This document shows positions 21,456 to 32,821 of a stretch of 64,000 nucleotides of DNA, piece after piece (the first letter of the stretch is position 1; the number at the start of each line of letters is the position of its first letter). The translations under genes and the position numbers were made by a program. The notes under the pieces were generated by a model that had not been told where the DNA came from, did no database searches, and was given only the letters and a program-made list of their open reading frames with translations. The stretch is from contig SPDT01000003.1 in assembly GCA_008477525.1 (NCBI GenBank), positions 372,001 through 436,000 of the forward strand. The letters are read 5' to 3'. The DNA is from Hypomyces perniciosus. Lineage: Eukaryota > Ascomycota > Sordariomycetes > Hypocreales > Hypocreaceae.

Positions 21456-22745
21456 TTACTGCTTCTCGGGAATGACAACACCCCATTCGTGGTCCACGCG
21501 GCCGTACATGATGTCACCGACCCAGTCCTTAATCTTGGAGGTGATTTCGTTGGGTGTGCCCTCAGGACCCATGGGGATGTTGACATCCTTTCCACGGTGG
21601 TGGATCTGCGAAACGGGGCACACAAAGTACTATAAGGCGATTGTCAGTTTCTGTTTTGCGCTCTCACACGTGGGTTGTGGATGAAAACTTACAGCAGTGC
21701 CGGCAGCGAAAGCTTCGAGAATGCGGCCCTCGGCATCGGCCTCAAGGACCTCGTCGATGGTGTACTTCCTCTCCGTCACCTCAACCTCATCAGCCAGTCT
21801 CTCACGCACCAGCTCCACGACACTTCGGCGGGTGACGCCATCGAGAATCAGTCTGTCGTCCAGCGGAGCGGTGATGAGCTCCTTCTTGCCGTCCTTGCGC
21901 TTCCAGATGACGAAGAAGTTACTGGCACCAGCCTCGGTACACTCGCCGTTCTGGCCGTACAGCCACAGGATCTGGTGGAAGCCGCGACGGCGAGCATCCT
22001 GGGTAGCAAGGAGTGAAGGGCCGTAGTTGGCACCGACCTTGGCATAACCGAAGCCACCAACCCAAGCACGGACCATATCCTCAGGGGAAGTGTGCAGACG
22101 CATACCGCCAGGTGGGCTGTCAAGCTTGGGCATGTAGCTGACAATGATGTACAGCATGGCCTCGAGGGGCGCATGGACACCGAGCTGTGCCTGGGTGCCG
22201 ATCAGGGTCGGGCGGATGTACAAGTACTGACCAGGCTTCTCACGGGGCAGCCACCGGGGTCCATCGACGGAGAGCAGGGCAATGATGAGCTTCTTCAGCT
22301 CCGAAGGGTCGAAGGTGGGAAGGGAGATGCGTCCAGCGGAGAGCTGCATGCGGGCACAGTTGCGGTCAGGGCGGAAGATGCGCAGCTTGCCATCGTAGCC
22401 GCGGTAGACCTTGAGACCTTCGAAGCACTCGGTGGCGTAGTGCAGACACGAGGCGGTGGGCATGAGGCTCAGGGGTCCGTAGGGCTTGAGCTCTGGGGCG
22501 GCCCAGCCGGTGGAATGGTGCCAGGTGGCGGTGATCATGTGGTCGGTGCAGACGGTGACTTCGAGGGCATTGGCGACGGCCTCATCGGGGACGGGACGGG
22601 GGGAGGGAGTGTAGGTGTAGGTGAGCTTGGAGGCGTCGAGGGGAGCCTGAGTGGTAGTGCCATTGGTGGGCTGGGCGGTTTCTTTGATCTTGAGGGCAGC
22701 GGCTGTCAGATCGACGTCTGGGGCTGGGACGGCGGAGGGAGCCAT
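21456..22745 (-). CDS. bat: Branched-chain amino-acid aminotransferase
   Basis: Two exons (22745-21693 and 21629-21456) give 408 residues, a fold-type IV PLP enzyme. The lysine that binds PLP is in GYAKVGANYGPS. Other motifs are LKVYRGYDGKLRIFRPD near the N-terminus, NGECTEAGASNFFV around the cofactor, and AGTA joined by the splice to YFVCPVSQIHHRGKDVNIP. The enzyme moves the amino group between glutamate and the keto acids of leucine, isoleucine and valine. The first 50 residues are proline- and threonine-rich with no strong mitochondrial presequence, so a cytosolic form is likely. Fungi usually have several paralogues and I cannot tell which this is. Confidence 0.93.
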
Positions 22746-22910
22746 GGTTGTTTGTTAGACTGTGGTGTGTTGTTGAGGATCTTGTTGTTTGAGTAGAGAA
22801 GGTATAGTGGTGGTGGTGGGCTTAAACAGAAAGTCGATCGAGGATGAATGTTTGACAAGGAGTCACGGGTATGCGCGCGCAATCGTGAAAGGCACGGAAA
22901 TCAAGAGAGT

Positions 22911-22942
22911 TTGTTTTTTGTTTGTTTGTTTGTTTGTTTGTG
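22911..22942. repeat. (TTTG)n microsatellite
   Basis: An imperfect run of TTTG units beginning with a T-rich stretch, in the leader or promoter region of the aminotransferase gene. Confidence 0.85.
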
Positions 22943-23186
22943 TCTCGGTTCAACTCCCCCGTGAAGAGAGTTTCCCTTGTAAGCGTGCGTATAAGTCGTC
23001 TGAGAACGTGGGGTGTGACGTAGCACAGAGTGTACAAAGGTATGTGTGTTATGGTATGAAGAGAGAGCAAAGAGGAACCGCTCAAGAAAGAAACAGGAAG
23101 AGCAGCAACTTCTTAAAGAGGAAAGACAAAGTCGGAGAGGTCCTGAGCAGCCGCTTTTCTCGGCATTGAGCGAGCGGAACGGGGGG

Positions 23187-23205
23187 GTGAGTGAGTGAGT
23201 GAGTT
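23187..23205. repeat. (GTGA)n microsatellite
   Basis: Four to five GTGA units directly after a G7 run, upstream of the aminotransferase gene. Confidence 0.8.
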
Positions 23206-24445
23206 GTTTCAGCCTCGGATAGCGGTCCAGATAAGGAGACACACAGATGGAAAGGGGGCCAGGTGACCGAAAAAGAAGTTTTCCAAGCTCCGTAAGGGGA
23301 AGAGGAAAAAAAAAAGAATGGTCGTATCCGCCGCTGCTGCCCGCGCCGCGCCCACCCACCGAACTCCGGCGGTCTCACTCACACCACACACATAGCGCCC
23401 GAGAGTTTGGGTTAGTATTAGCAGTAGTACTTTTTCGGTGGCTTTTTTTTTCCTCAGTCTGCGTCTCAACAAAGCCAATGCTAAGCAGGGGAAATGCCGG
23501 CATGGTAGGTACAAGTTTGCTGCTTGGAGCTTTCGGATTGGTATGAATTCGTCTTTCCAACGATAGTAGTACTACTGGTACTTCGTAGTAATAGACTCAT
23601 ACTCTACGAAGTGCTAGGTAGATGCTCGCAGATCGTAGTGCCGCTCTTCGGCCAGAGAGTGGGGTTGGTCCTCCGACCCGCCCGGTTTTGCATCGGCCCC
23701 ATTATTGCGGAAAAGGAGCCACCGGCCTGAGATCGACCACTACTAGCCTGCCTGTTGTCCAGGTACTTTGCTTTACGAGTAGTACTACAAAATACTACAA
23801 AGTACTTCATACTCATTGACGATTTTTAACAACATAAATTCCGCATCCAATAATCAGCTATCTAGGTACTCCGTACTGCTCCTCCCATCAAGTATTGCCT
23901 TATCACGTTGTGGAGTGAGTGAGTCGCGTGCCCTCCGCGGTTTCGGACAACCCCCCACTAGTATGTACCACCTAGTACATACTTAGATAGGTAGGTTGTC
24001 ATTGATCCTCACAGCGGAATTTCACCCCGCGCCGTCGATAACCGCCCGCGCCAGATTGGATCTGGAATGCCATCATCCCTTGGCGACACTATTATCACAT
24101 TATTACATACTCCGCACTCCGTACTATGGAGGACAGATAATGCAGCAGGCCTTGCTGACGCACAAACGTCATCACACGCGAGATCCGGCAACCGGAGGCC
24201 GTTGTCTGCTTCAGCCATGAATGGAGAATTACGCCTCAGCTGCTGCCTCAGCCGCGTCAACCGCCCCAGCATCTCCTCCTCCAATGAATCCTCCATCGAT
24301 CCCATATCAAATCGTCATCACTATGCGCCATGCCGCGTGGGGAACTGGAGACTCCATGTATGTATGTTGAACTGTGCACGAAGCATTCATTCATAATAAA
24401 CTCCCGTTTTGTTGGGTGCCTGTTGAAGACTTCCCTCTAACCTCT

Positions 24446-24488
24446 CCTTTCTTTCTTTCTTTCTTTCTTTCCTTCTTTCCTTCTTTTC
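24446..24488. repeat. (CTTT)n microsatellite
   Basis: Imperfect CTTT/CCTT units in the presumed 3' flank of the cytidylyltransferase gene. Confidence 0.8.
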
Positions 24489-24572
24489 CCTTCCTTCACC
24501 CAAAAAAAAACTCCCAAGAAATGCATACGCTGCTTGCTTCCTTTGCTTCCTTTTGCTCCCTTTCATGAAAAC

Positions 24573-26144
24573 CTAAGATGACTTGCCTCCTCGTTCGGCC
24601 TCCTTCTTCCGCTGTTCCTCCTCCATCAGCTCTCGTGCTCGCGCCGCCGCCTCGACCTCGGCCTTTACGCCCTTGGCTCTCTGCCGCGCCTCGTACATGT
24701 CTCGACTCTTCATGATGCGTTGCACAATTTGGCCCGCATTGACGTCAGAGAATGCATGTGTGCCAATCCCGCGGTAGATGCCCATTGCTTTGGGCGCCGT
24801 GTAAGGGTCGTACGTGAGTGGGATGAACGCCGTCGGCCCGTGATACACGGCATCGGGTGTGTCCCACGGGAGGGCCGTAAGATATGTCTTGGTTGGCGTG
24901 AACGGAGCTCCGAAAACGACAGCATTGATGTACTAAACACAACAAGGCTTCGGTCAGTCCATGCTCCCAGCAAAAAAGTACCATGTCGGAAAACTTGACT
25001 TGCCTTGCATTGAAGGACGCAGAGTCCTCGTTCAAATATGTTCATGATCGGATAGTTGACCCCCTTCCACTCGTTTATCACATCGTCCTCGTGGACACCA
25101 ACTACCACATATGCCGGCCCGTAGTCCTTGCCGTTCTCACTTATTCGCTTCTTCACGGCCTCGTCCAGAAACCACCCTGCTTTACGCGCAAGCTCCTCTT
25201 CCTCCACCAGCACTTTGCGCAAAAAACTCAATGTGTCCGCTGGAGAAGAGATCATAGCCGCCGTCGACGTAAACTACGCGCTGGCCAGGCTTGAGGCCGG
25301 CTCCCGCGAGAAGCTTGTCAAATGATCCTTGCCCTTCAGCCTCGGCTTCGGCTTCGGCGCTGCCCTTCGTCTGTGGTGAAGGCGTCCAGAACCAGACATC
25401 TGCGCCAGGATTCTTTGCCGTCTCGTCCGTTGCGTACAACTTGATACGGTCCATCATCGCCTGCGCTTGGGCCTTGCGCTCCTCCTTGGTCCCGACCCCC
25501 TCCTCGCCAGCCAACACCCTTTGTAGTGACTTGATAAAGTGCGTCTTGGTGCAGAGCAGCATGCGACCAACCAGGTCCGTAGTGGAGATTCCTGGTGAGC
25601 GCTTAACCACCTTGAAGCGTCCGGCTTCCTTGACGAACCGGTAGCAGTCGTTGCCGTCGCTGTCCGAGGTAATGTCATCTCCGTGAACGACGTATTTGCA
25701 GCCATAGTGCGTGATGTAAGGGAGTTGGGTGACATAGGGAGCATGGTCGACGGACTTGGTCACCCAGCGACAAGCGTCTGTTGCTGCGAGACTGGCCAAG
25801 GTCAGCTGGGTTGGTTATTGTGGCAGGTAGGAGTAGATGATTGAAGCTGCGACGTACCGCTCCTCAAGATCCATGACTGTTGGGCCCTTGTTGGCAAGGA
25901 TAGCCTCGTCTGAATGCACACCGCAGTAGAGCTCGTCACCAAGCAGTCGGGCCTGGACAATGGCTCCGGCATGACCTAATCACCTCGGCCAAGTCAGTGA
26001 TCCGGCGTCTGATAGATGGCAGTGAGCAAACGAACCATGGTGAAAGAAGTCGAAGCAGCCATCCACCCAAATGCGACCCTCGAGAAGCTCGGGCGCAGGC
26101 TCACCTTGAGGAAGCTCAAGCTCCTCTCGCGTGGGAGCACTCAT
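24573..26144 (-). CDS. ect1: Ethanolamine-phosphate cytidylyltransferase (with one-base frame break)
   Basis: Four exons (26144-26036, 25975-25858, 25791-25004, 24932-24573) would give 457 residues. Two nucleotidyltransferase domains are present. Domain 1 has RIWVDGCFDFFHHGHAGAI (HxGH motif) and ends near the conserved HGDDI and ISTTDLVGRML. Domain 2 has VVYVDGGYDLFSSGHIEF, NYPIMNIFERGLCVLQC and YHGPTAFIPLTYDPY. The enzyme makes CDP-ethanolamine for phosphatidylethanolamine. Oddities: the plus-strand A6 run at 25221-25226 is one base too long, so the frame breaks just after SSGHIEF, although both sides are fully conserved. The last intron uses a GC donor (AAG/GCAAGT). A sequence error is the likeliest cause of the break. 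Confidence 0.88.
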
Positions 26145-27144
26145 CTCGCAATTCGGGAGGTGCTAGGGAACCTCTTGTAGAAAGCAATTACAGAGAGAAT
26201 CGTCACTATCAACGTTTGCGTCAGGTCGTATCCACAAAGCAAGCCGCTTAGTTGTTTGTTCCTAGCACTAATAGTAGCTGTAGCAGTGGTATGTTGAGAG
26301 CCGCCATGATGGAGCTCAGGGGTTGGAAGCTGAATTGCGGGGAACAGATGTATTATCGCTATCTTATCGCAACAGCACCACCTGGAGCTCCTCCAAGTGG
26401 TCCGTGGCACGTGAAGGCACAGTAGACTAGTAGTACCTGGTATCCATTGAGATCATGCATCGCATCCAAGCGCAATCTTTCGTCAGCACTTGTCCACCCA
26501 CTCGTGCAGAAAATAGAAGTCTGCTCCGGAGAGGCCATGAAGCGTTGCTAACTCTAACTGTTAAAGCTCTCAAGGCTACCTCAAGACTACAGAGATACCT
26601 CAAAGCTAGTACATGTTTTAGGCCTGTATGGTTTTTTTCCTTTTCTATTCGCCAGATCTTATCATTCAGGAACCAAACCAAACAGTCTTCAACTCCCACG
26701 TGGGCGGCGCGACACGGATCATGAAGAAATGATCCTTCAAGACTCCAACGCACTATTCCCCAGGATGGTCCACCACGTTGCGCATTGATTGGCAATTGGC
26801 ATGGGGCATTGAATTGATCCTGTTCTCGACACCGAAGCGACTCCGCGAACGCAGCGCTGTCGTCCAATGGCGTGCCTTGCCGAGCCTCGTCAGTTTGGTG
26901 TCCGTATGGCTCCGTCAAGGTCAGGGCCAAGGGTATCGAGTTTTACATGTATTGGTATGCATTGGCAATAGCCCAATACTACTCTACTAGTACTATTCCG
27001 TGCTACCTGTGCTAACATGCTTGTTGTTGTCGACAGGATGGTCTCTTTTAAAAAGGATCCTAAGGCCTCGCCTTACGCCAGGTTACATTGCTCAGCCTCT
27101 CTCTCATCCCCATATCATTCTCCCTCGGTGCCAATTCCGTCAAG
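26145..27144. promoter_or_regulatory. Divergent promoter of ect1 and a secreted histidine phosphatase
   Basis: This 1 kb region separates two divergent start codons. It contains two CACGTG words, at 26408-26413 and at 26697-26702; the second lies within the palindrome CCCACGTGGG, a good match to the site of Pho4/NUC-1-type bHLH regulators. A T/A-rich stretch near 27047-27056 (CTTTTAAAAAGG) could be a TATA element of the phosphatase gene. Control by phosphate is inferred from the motif only. Confidence 0.5.
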
Positions 27145-28397
27145 ATGAAGGGCTCTGTGCTGTCCGCCTTGCTAGCGCTTACCCCCAGTGTGCTCGCCTG
27201 GCAAAAGTCTGAGTGTGACGACATCAAGTACACCTCGGTTCCGGGTTACTTCCTCCAGGATGACCCCAATACCGTCAACAGTGGATTTGACTATGTGCGT
27301 ACCAACACCAATTGCACTGAACAACGTCAATTGATGATCGAGGCCCTGACTGACAACGATACTAGGTATCATGGAACTTTGGGCTCATCAACAGGACCTA
27401 TCCCACAGACACCAAGTTTGATCCGCACAAGACCAAGACTCAGTGGCAGCGGTTTGCTCAATGGGTTAAATACCTGAACAGCAAATGCCGCAAGAGCGAG
27501 AGCGTCACGTACAAGGTGCTCTTTATGGGTCGCCATGGTGAAGGCTGGCACAATGCTGCCGAGAGCTTCTACGGCACACCGGCCTGGAACGTAGGTGCCC
27601 CCTCCCCTCACATTTCCTATATTCATGCGCCGGTGAAACATCAATGGCCATGATGCTAACTCTCTCCTCAGTGCTACTGGTCCGAGCTTGATGGGAATGG
27701 CACTGCTGTTTGGTCGGATGCTCAGCTCACTCCGAACGGCTTCACCCAGGCCTACAAGGCCAATGCCTACTACAAGTCACGCTTCCAGGATGGTCTCCCC
27801 TACTTCGAGTCGTACTACAGCTCGCCTCTCAAGCGATGTGTTCAGACGGCCAACGTGACCTTTTCCAACATCACCCTGCCTCCTGCCCGCCCATTCCAAC
27901 CCGTCATCAAGGAACTCCTCCGTGAGAGCATCAGCATCCACACATGCGATCGCCGTTCTACCAAATCGGAGATCCACGCCTATGCTCCCAACTTCAAGTT
28001 TGAGCACGACTTCACCGAGAAAGACGAGCTGTGGCTCGGCGACAAGGGCGAGACCTCTGACCACCAGATTGCGCGCAGCAGGGTTGTCCTGAATGACATC
28101 TTCACCAGCGATGACAACACGTGGCTCAGCATCACTAGCCACTCGGGCGAGATCAGGAGTCTGCTGAACGTCCTGAACCACCGCTCCTTTGACCTGTCGA
28201 CGGGCCAAATTATCCCCGTGCTGGTCAAGGCTGAGTTCGTTGAGCCCCAGACTGCGACAACGACCTACGCGTCTTTCACGCCCGAGGCGACGTGCCACTC
28301 GCCACCAGTGACGAGCATCGGTGGCCAGGGATGTGTCTGCTCCAGCACTGCGACCACGACCGCTCCGCCTAAGACGACGGCTACCCACGTTTACTAG
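27145..28397 (+). CDS. Secreted histidine-phosphatase superfamily protein
   Basis: Three exons (27145-27294, 27366-27590, 27672-28397) give 366 residues. A signal peptide (MKGSVLSALLALTPSVLAWQ) is clear. The first splice creates GFDYVSWNFGLINRTY. Catalytic features of the phosphoglycerate-mutase-like fold are GRHGEGWHN (nucleophilic histidine), SSPLKRCVQTA, a LLRESI segment and SITSHSGEIRSLL (second histidine). The C-terminus is rich in Thr/Ser/Pro with a cysteine cluster (GCVCSS), perhaps a cell-wall or linker tail. It resembles the fungal PMU1-like acid phosphatases more than classical phytase. CACGTG sites upstream suggest a phosphate-scavenging role. Confidence 0.88.
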
Positions 28398-29147
28398 AGC
28401 GTGATGATGTGATGATGAATGAGGGAAGGATGGTGTCGGCTAGCCTGTATATGTAATGACACAAAACATGGGGGAAAAGGGCATGTTTGCCAACTGTCGA
28501 GCAATGGATTGATGAGGGATGATATTCTTTGTACATGCTGTGAGATGGCAAGATTGCCGCAGATAATACTAGTAGAGCCCACCGATGTATGAAATTAAAG
28601 ACATGGCTTCGTACTCGTACATACGGTATCAGTAGGCATCAGGCCGATGGCAAGGTGCTAATACTCGTGGAGGATGCGCCCGCATGGCTAGGAAAGCCCA
28701 AACAAAAGCCCCTTGTCAATAGTGAGGAAAGGCGGCATGGATTAAAAAAGGAAAAGGAAAAAAAGAAAACATCCATGCCATACCTATCTACGGAGTATTA
28801 CTCGGTAAGCCCTTTTGGCGATGACATCCCCTCTCCTACCGCTCTCGTCTTCTCCCTTTTCCTTCCTCTTCCACCACGACGCTTCCTCTTCCAACTAGAT
28901 TGTCGATTTTTCCTCCTTCTCTCTTCCTCGAGAATCTGCAACGAATTGATGTCGGTTTGTTCTTGGCGCTTCCCGCGTTTGTCGATCTCTGCATTTCCCC
29001 GTCTTTCGTGCCTTGGCTCCCGTCTGTACGACTGTAGGTGGCCTTGACGATTTGCTCCTGATTTATCGACACTGCGGACAAACAGCACGATAACGCATTC
29101 ATTTATTTATTTATTTGTATTTTTATTCTTTAACAAGAAGATAACAT

Positions 29148-29171
29148 CGGCAGCGGCAGCGGCAGCGGCAG
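29148..29171. repeat. (GGCAGC)n microsatellite
   Basis: Three to four GGCAGC units in the presumed 5' leader of the gene starting at 29420. Confidence 0.8.
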
Positions 29172-29273
29172 AATCTTCAGCAATCAATTCCAGCAGTGAT
29201 CGTCGTGGGCTTGCGGAAGAGGCCCGCTTGTTGGCCAATTCCCCTTCAGGCCTCTCTAATCTTCTCCGTAATT

Positions 29274-29299
29274 ACTGCTACTGCTGCTGCTGCTACTAT
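29274..29299. repeat. (CTG)n microsatellite
   Basis: CTG/CTA triplets, about eight units, in the presumed 5' leader of the gene starting at 29420. Confidence 0.8.
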
Positions 29300-29419
29300 T
29301 GTCAAGCCTCAGCCCGCGCGCGCGGCTGCATACGGACGGAGTTGAGGCCAATATTTCCTACAGAACCGAACCGCCCGAAGAAAGCCAATAAATAGATAGT
29401 GCCGGCGACCATATCCAAC

Positions 29420-30843
29420 ATGGCGCCCAGCTCGGCCTCCACCTCGGCCTTTTCCTCCTCCATCTTCAGCGCATCCTCTCTCTCGCTCTCGCGACCGACG
29501 ACGCGCGACGGCTCCGATCCTCACCACTCGGCACCCGCTGCTGGCAACAGCAAGGACAGCAAGGCGTCCTTTGCTCGAAAGGCGTCTCTCCCGGGCACTC
29601 GCCGCCGCGGCACCTGGACTGCGCCAGCCTCGTCGAACGGCGTCGTAACTGATGCTTCTGCGCCACCCGCTCTGCCCGATTACGCACTCGCTGCGGCGGC
29701 CAAGATTGTGACGCGGGAGAACATCAAGGAGATTGGCAAGGATAAGGAAAAGGACAGGGACAAGGACAAGGACAAGGAGAGGCGTGACGGCATCGAGGGG
29801 CCGTGGAGTCCTGTGAGCCCCAAAGACATCAACACCATGTTGGGCAGGTCTGCGACAGCGGGGACGACGTCGCATCACCCGCCCCCAACGCCTGTCGAAG
29901 GGAGACCCGCCATCAACAGTGCGTCGTGGCAGCAGAGCGAGTCGCACTTCATCCATCAGCAGATCACAGACGTGGCTCACAAGCGAATATCAACCCTGGA
30001 CTACTTGCGCAAAGCGTGCGTCCCTTCTCCTTCCGCTCCCTAACCCCCTCCCCTGTCTTTCATGAAAGAGGACTAACAGTACCATCATGCAGCCACGAAG
30101 GCCGCGTCTACTGGTTCAACACATATCTCTTCGACAAGCCCGACCTCTCCCGCATGCCGGGCTTCGACCCACGCAAACTCGCTCGCAAAGCTACCAATTA
30201 CCTCCTCCTCGGCCTCTCCATCCCCACCATCCACGACCTGTACTCGTCCACCCCTCTCGAGTTCCTCCGCTGCCTCAACGGCCTGCTCTCCGAGTTCGAC
30301 TCCTTTCAGCAGCTGCACGGCGACTCCTCCTCCGCTGGGTCACTCACCCGCGCGCGCATTCCCAACATGTTCCGACGACCCGGTACAAAATCACGCCGTT
30401 CCACGTCCGCTTCCGCCGATGCCTTCCTCGACGATCCTTCATCCTCCTCCTTCTCCCAATCTGCGCCGTCGTCGTCTGCAAACGGGGGATCTGCCGGTCC
30501 GGCGCCTGCAGTCATGAACTTTGCGGCATCAGAGTCGGATCTCCTACCGGGCGAGGAGTACACGTACCTCCTGACGCCGTCCCTGCCATTTGAGCCAGAC
30601 TTCTTCGAGACGTTTGCTACACTGTGCGACGTGCTGATTGATTGTTACACGCGGTTCTTGGCACTGGTACCTACACCACGCGAATGCTCAGGTCCGATTG
30701 CCGAGTTATTCACAAAGGCAGATTCGAAGATGCGCAAGATCATTGTGCAGGGCGTGGTAAAGGACTTTGAGGAGCATAGCCGGACGCACGTCAAATCCGA
30801 GGTGGCGGGCATTGGCAAGGTCGTCTTGGGAGGATTAATATAA
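29420..30843 (+). CDS. Conserved fungal protein of unknown function
   Basis: Two exons (29420-30015 and 30093-30843; GTGCGT..TGCAG) give 448 residues. The first 110 residues are low-complexity Ser/Ala with a charged KDKEKDRDKDKDKER stretch. The folded part begins at SESHFIHQQITDVAHKRIS and continues over the splice with HEGRVYWFNTYLFDKPDLS, then LARKATNYLLLGLSIPTIHD. A second low-complexity serine insert (about residues 290-360) precedes a conserved-looking C-terminal block FEPDFFETFATLCDVLIDCY and MRKIIVQGVVKDFEEH. There is no signal peptide or clear membrane span. I do not recognise a named family. Confidence 0.8.
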
Positions 30844-31238
30844 TGGGAAGAGGGAAAGAAATTATCGGCAACATTGGAGTTTATCCGGGTATTGGGACAA
30901 TGGCCATTCTACACACAGCTGCTATGAGCGATTATGTCTGGAGTTACGGCCAGGGAAGGGCGTATGGATTGGGTTTGCTTGGGACGGCCATCTGATTACC
31001 GGATTGTACTTCGTACAAAAGCTGGATCCGGGATGCGGTAGCTCGAATGTTAGAGAGGAAAGGGCGTGAGCCAGGATGTACGATATGCTCCGTAAAGGAG
31101 GCATGTATTTGTATTCTTACACTTAATATCATCCAAGGCATCATCATCTTCTACATGGTGGTAGAAGCCATATCATACACATCAGGGTTCGTCATAACGT
31201 CCAGTGGTTCTATCAGTGATGATCCATCATCAGGAAGA
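30844..31238. other. Convergent 3' region
   Basis: About 400 bp between the 3' ends of the conserved unknown gene and the mitochondrial release factor gene. I see no gene here. Confidence 0.45.
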
Positions 31239-32595
31239 TCAATCCCTGTCTCGCTTCTTCCCACTGCTCGCCTTGGCCTCCTCCTCAGCAATCAACACCT
31301 CAATCTCCTTCCCCACAAGCCACTCCTTGGCCGCTGACATGATCTTATCCAGCGTCTCCCCGCCAGCCAACACATCCGGCAGGTTATGTACATCCAACCC
31401 AGCCCTGTGATCCGTACACCTATCTTGGTTGTAGTTATATGTGCGGATCTTGTCTCCCCTGGTGATCTGCGCCTGGGACAGCACACTGCTTCTCAGCCTC
31501 GCAGCTTCTTCCTCCCGCTGCTCGGCCCTCTGGCTCGCAATTCGTGAGCGCAGCATCTTCCACGCATCCTCGCGGTTGCGCTGCTGCGAGCGGTGGTCTT
31601 GCATCGACACGGTGGTGCCAGTGGGAATGTGCGTCATGCGAATAGCCGACTCCGTCTTGTTTACATGTTGTCCTCCCGCGCCGCGAGCGCGCATCGTCTC
31701 GATCCGCACGTCCTGGGGATTCACGTAAAAGTCGCTCTCCGGATCATCGAAATCCGCATTGTCGGCGCTAGACTCGGCGAAGGAGGGGAGAACCCAGAGC
31801 GCGACGGCGCTGGTGTGCACACGGCCTTTGCTCTCGGTGCTGGGGATGCGCTGCACGCGATGCATGCCGGCCTCGCTGCGGAAGATATCGTAGGCGCCTT
31901 GGTCCTGGATCTCGAGGATGGCTTCCTGGAGAGGCTGTTCGCCGGCTGAGGAGGACTGGTCGCCTGCAGCCTCTGCTAGTTCGTACTTGAGCACGTTGGC
32001 TCGGTATCCCTGGCGCACGCAGAGTGCTTTATACATCTTGAACAGAGTATCGGTAAAGTACCTCCCCTCCAGGCCCCCGGGACCGGGTCGAAACTCGACC
32101 ATGCAGGGCAGATCTGCAAAGGCATGTCGCGGCGTCAAGCTCACTTTGAGATTTCTCTCCAACGAGTCTAGCTTTGACCGCTCTGTTTCGAGCTCGTCCC
32201 GGGCTATCGATGCGAGGTCCGGATCTTGCTCTGGGTCTTCGGCCATGGCTGTGAGCTCGGCAATGGAGGATCGGGCCTTTTCCCATGCTTTCAGGGCGGA
32301 GGCGACTCGGCTGAGTTCTCCCGCGCGCTTGGCTCTTGTGACATCGAAGGAGCTATTAAGGGTCTTTTGGAGGTCTTCGTGCTCGGCAGTCAAGGATTGG
32401 GCGCGGCGAAGAAGACTTGGAGCGAGGGTGGAAGCGTCTAGGGATTTCTGTCAGTTGGTGAGGTTTTGGTGGAGTGGCATCTCAGATCTCGCAGAGGGTT
32501 GACGCACCATTGGAGGAGTAGCGCACGAATTGATGCTGATAGGAGCGTCTCAAAGCTCTTATACAGCTTCGGCAGATCCACGGTGCTGTAGACAT
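31239..32595 (-). CDS. mrf1: Mitochondrial peptide chain release factor 1
   Basis: Two exons (32595-32508 and 32437-31239) give 428 residues. The first exon encodes a mitochondrial presequence rich in arginine (SCIRALRRSYQHQFVRYSS). The class I release-factor domains follow: a helical N-terminal region, the codon-recognition region with MHRVQRIPSTESKGRVHTS, and the catalytic loop RGAGGQHVNKTESAIR with GGQ, whose glutamine contacts the peptidyl transferase centre. It ends with the conserved RTYNYNQDRCTDHRAG. The protein releases finished chains at stop codons in mitochondria. The acceptor at 32438 is the one that keeps the phase. Confidence 0.93.
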
Positions 32596-32821
32596 CTTGC
32601 TGAAGGTGGCAATTGTATGGAGGTGAAGAAGTTGGATTTGGATCAAAGAATTGAGAAGCATATGTATGTACTCAGTACAGCTTCTGGAGACGCTCATTGG
32701 TGGGGCAGCAACTTCAACTTTTCAAATCAACCACTACAGGCCAACCAATATTCTCCTGGAAAGACAAACGCTCTGCTATGCAGAAAATAATCCTCCAAAA
32801 ACCTATTATGGGCTCAATCAT

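Larger units (their letters stand above)
22746..24572. other. Long upstream region of the aminotransferase gene
   Basis: About 1.8 kb with no recognisable gene. It holds the aminotransferase promoter and, at the right, the 3' UTR of the cytidylyltransferase gene. It contains several simple repeats (listed separately), purine-rich tracts near 23290-23330, and many TAGTAC/TACTCCGTA words between 23560 and 24130. Confidence 0.5.
28398..29419. other. Intergenic and long leader before the 29.4 kb gene
   Basis: About 1 kb with no gene recognised. A strongly pyrimidine-rich tract at 28828-28925 looks like a promoter or transcription-start region of the plus-strand gene beginning at 29420. Simple repeats follow: ATTT units at 29100-29116, GGCAGC units at 29148-29171 and CTG units at 29274-29299, possibly within the leader RNA. 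Confidence 0.5.

Noticed and set aside
22092..22796. Plus-strand open frame of 234 residues, glycine-rich
   Set aside because: It is antisense to the branched-chain aminotransferase exon and has the Gly/Val-rich composition of an antisense shadow.
29309..29980. Minus-strand open frame of 223 residues, arginine-rich
   Set aside because: Antisense to the first exon of the conserved unknown gene at 29420; no motif.
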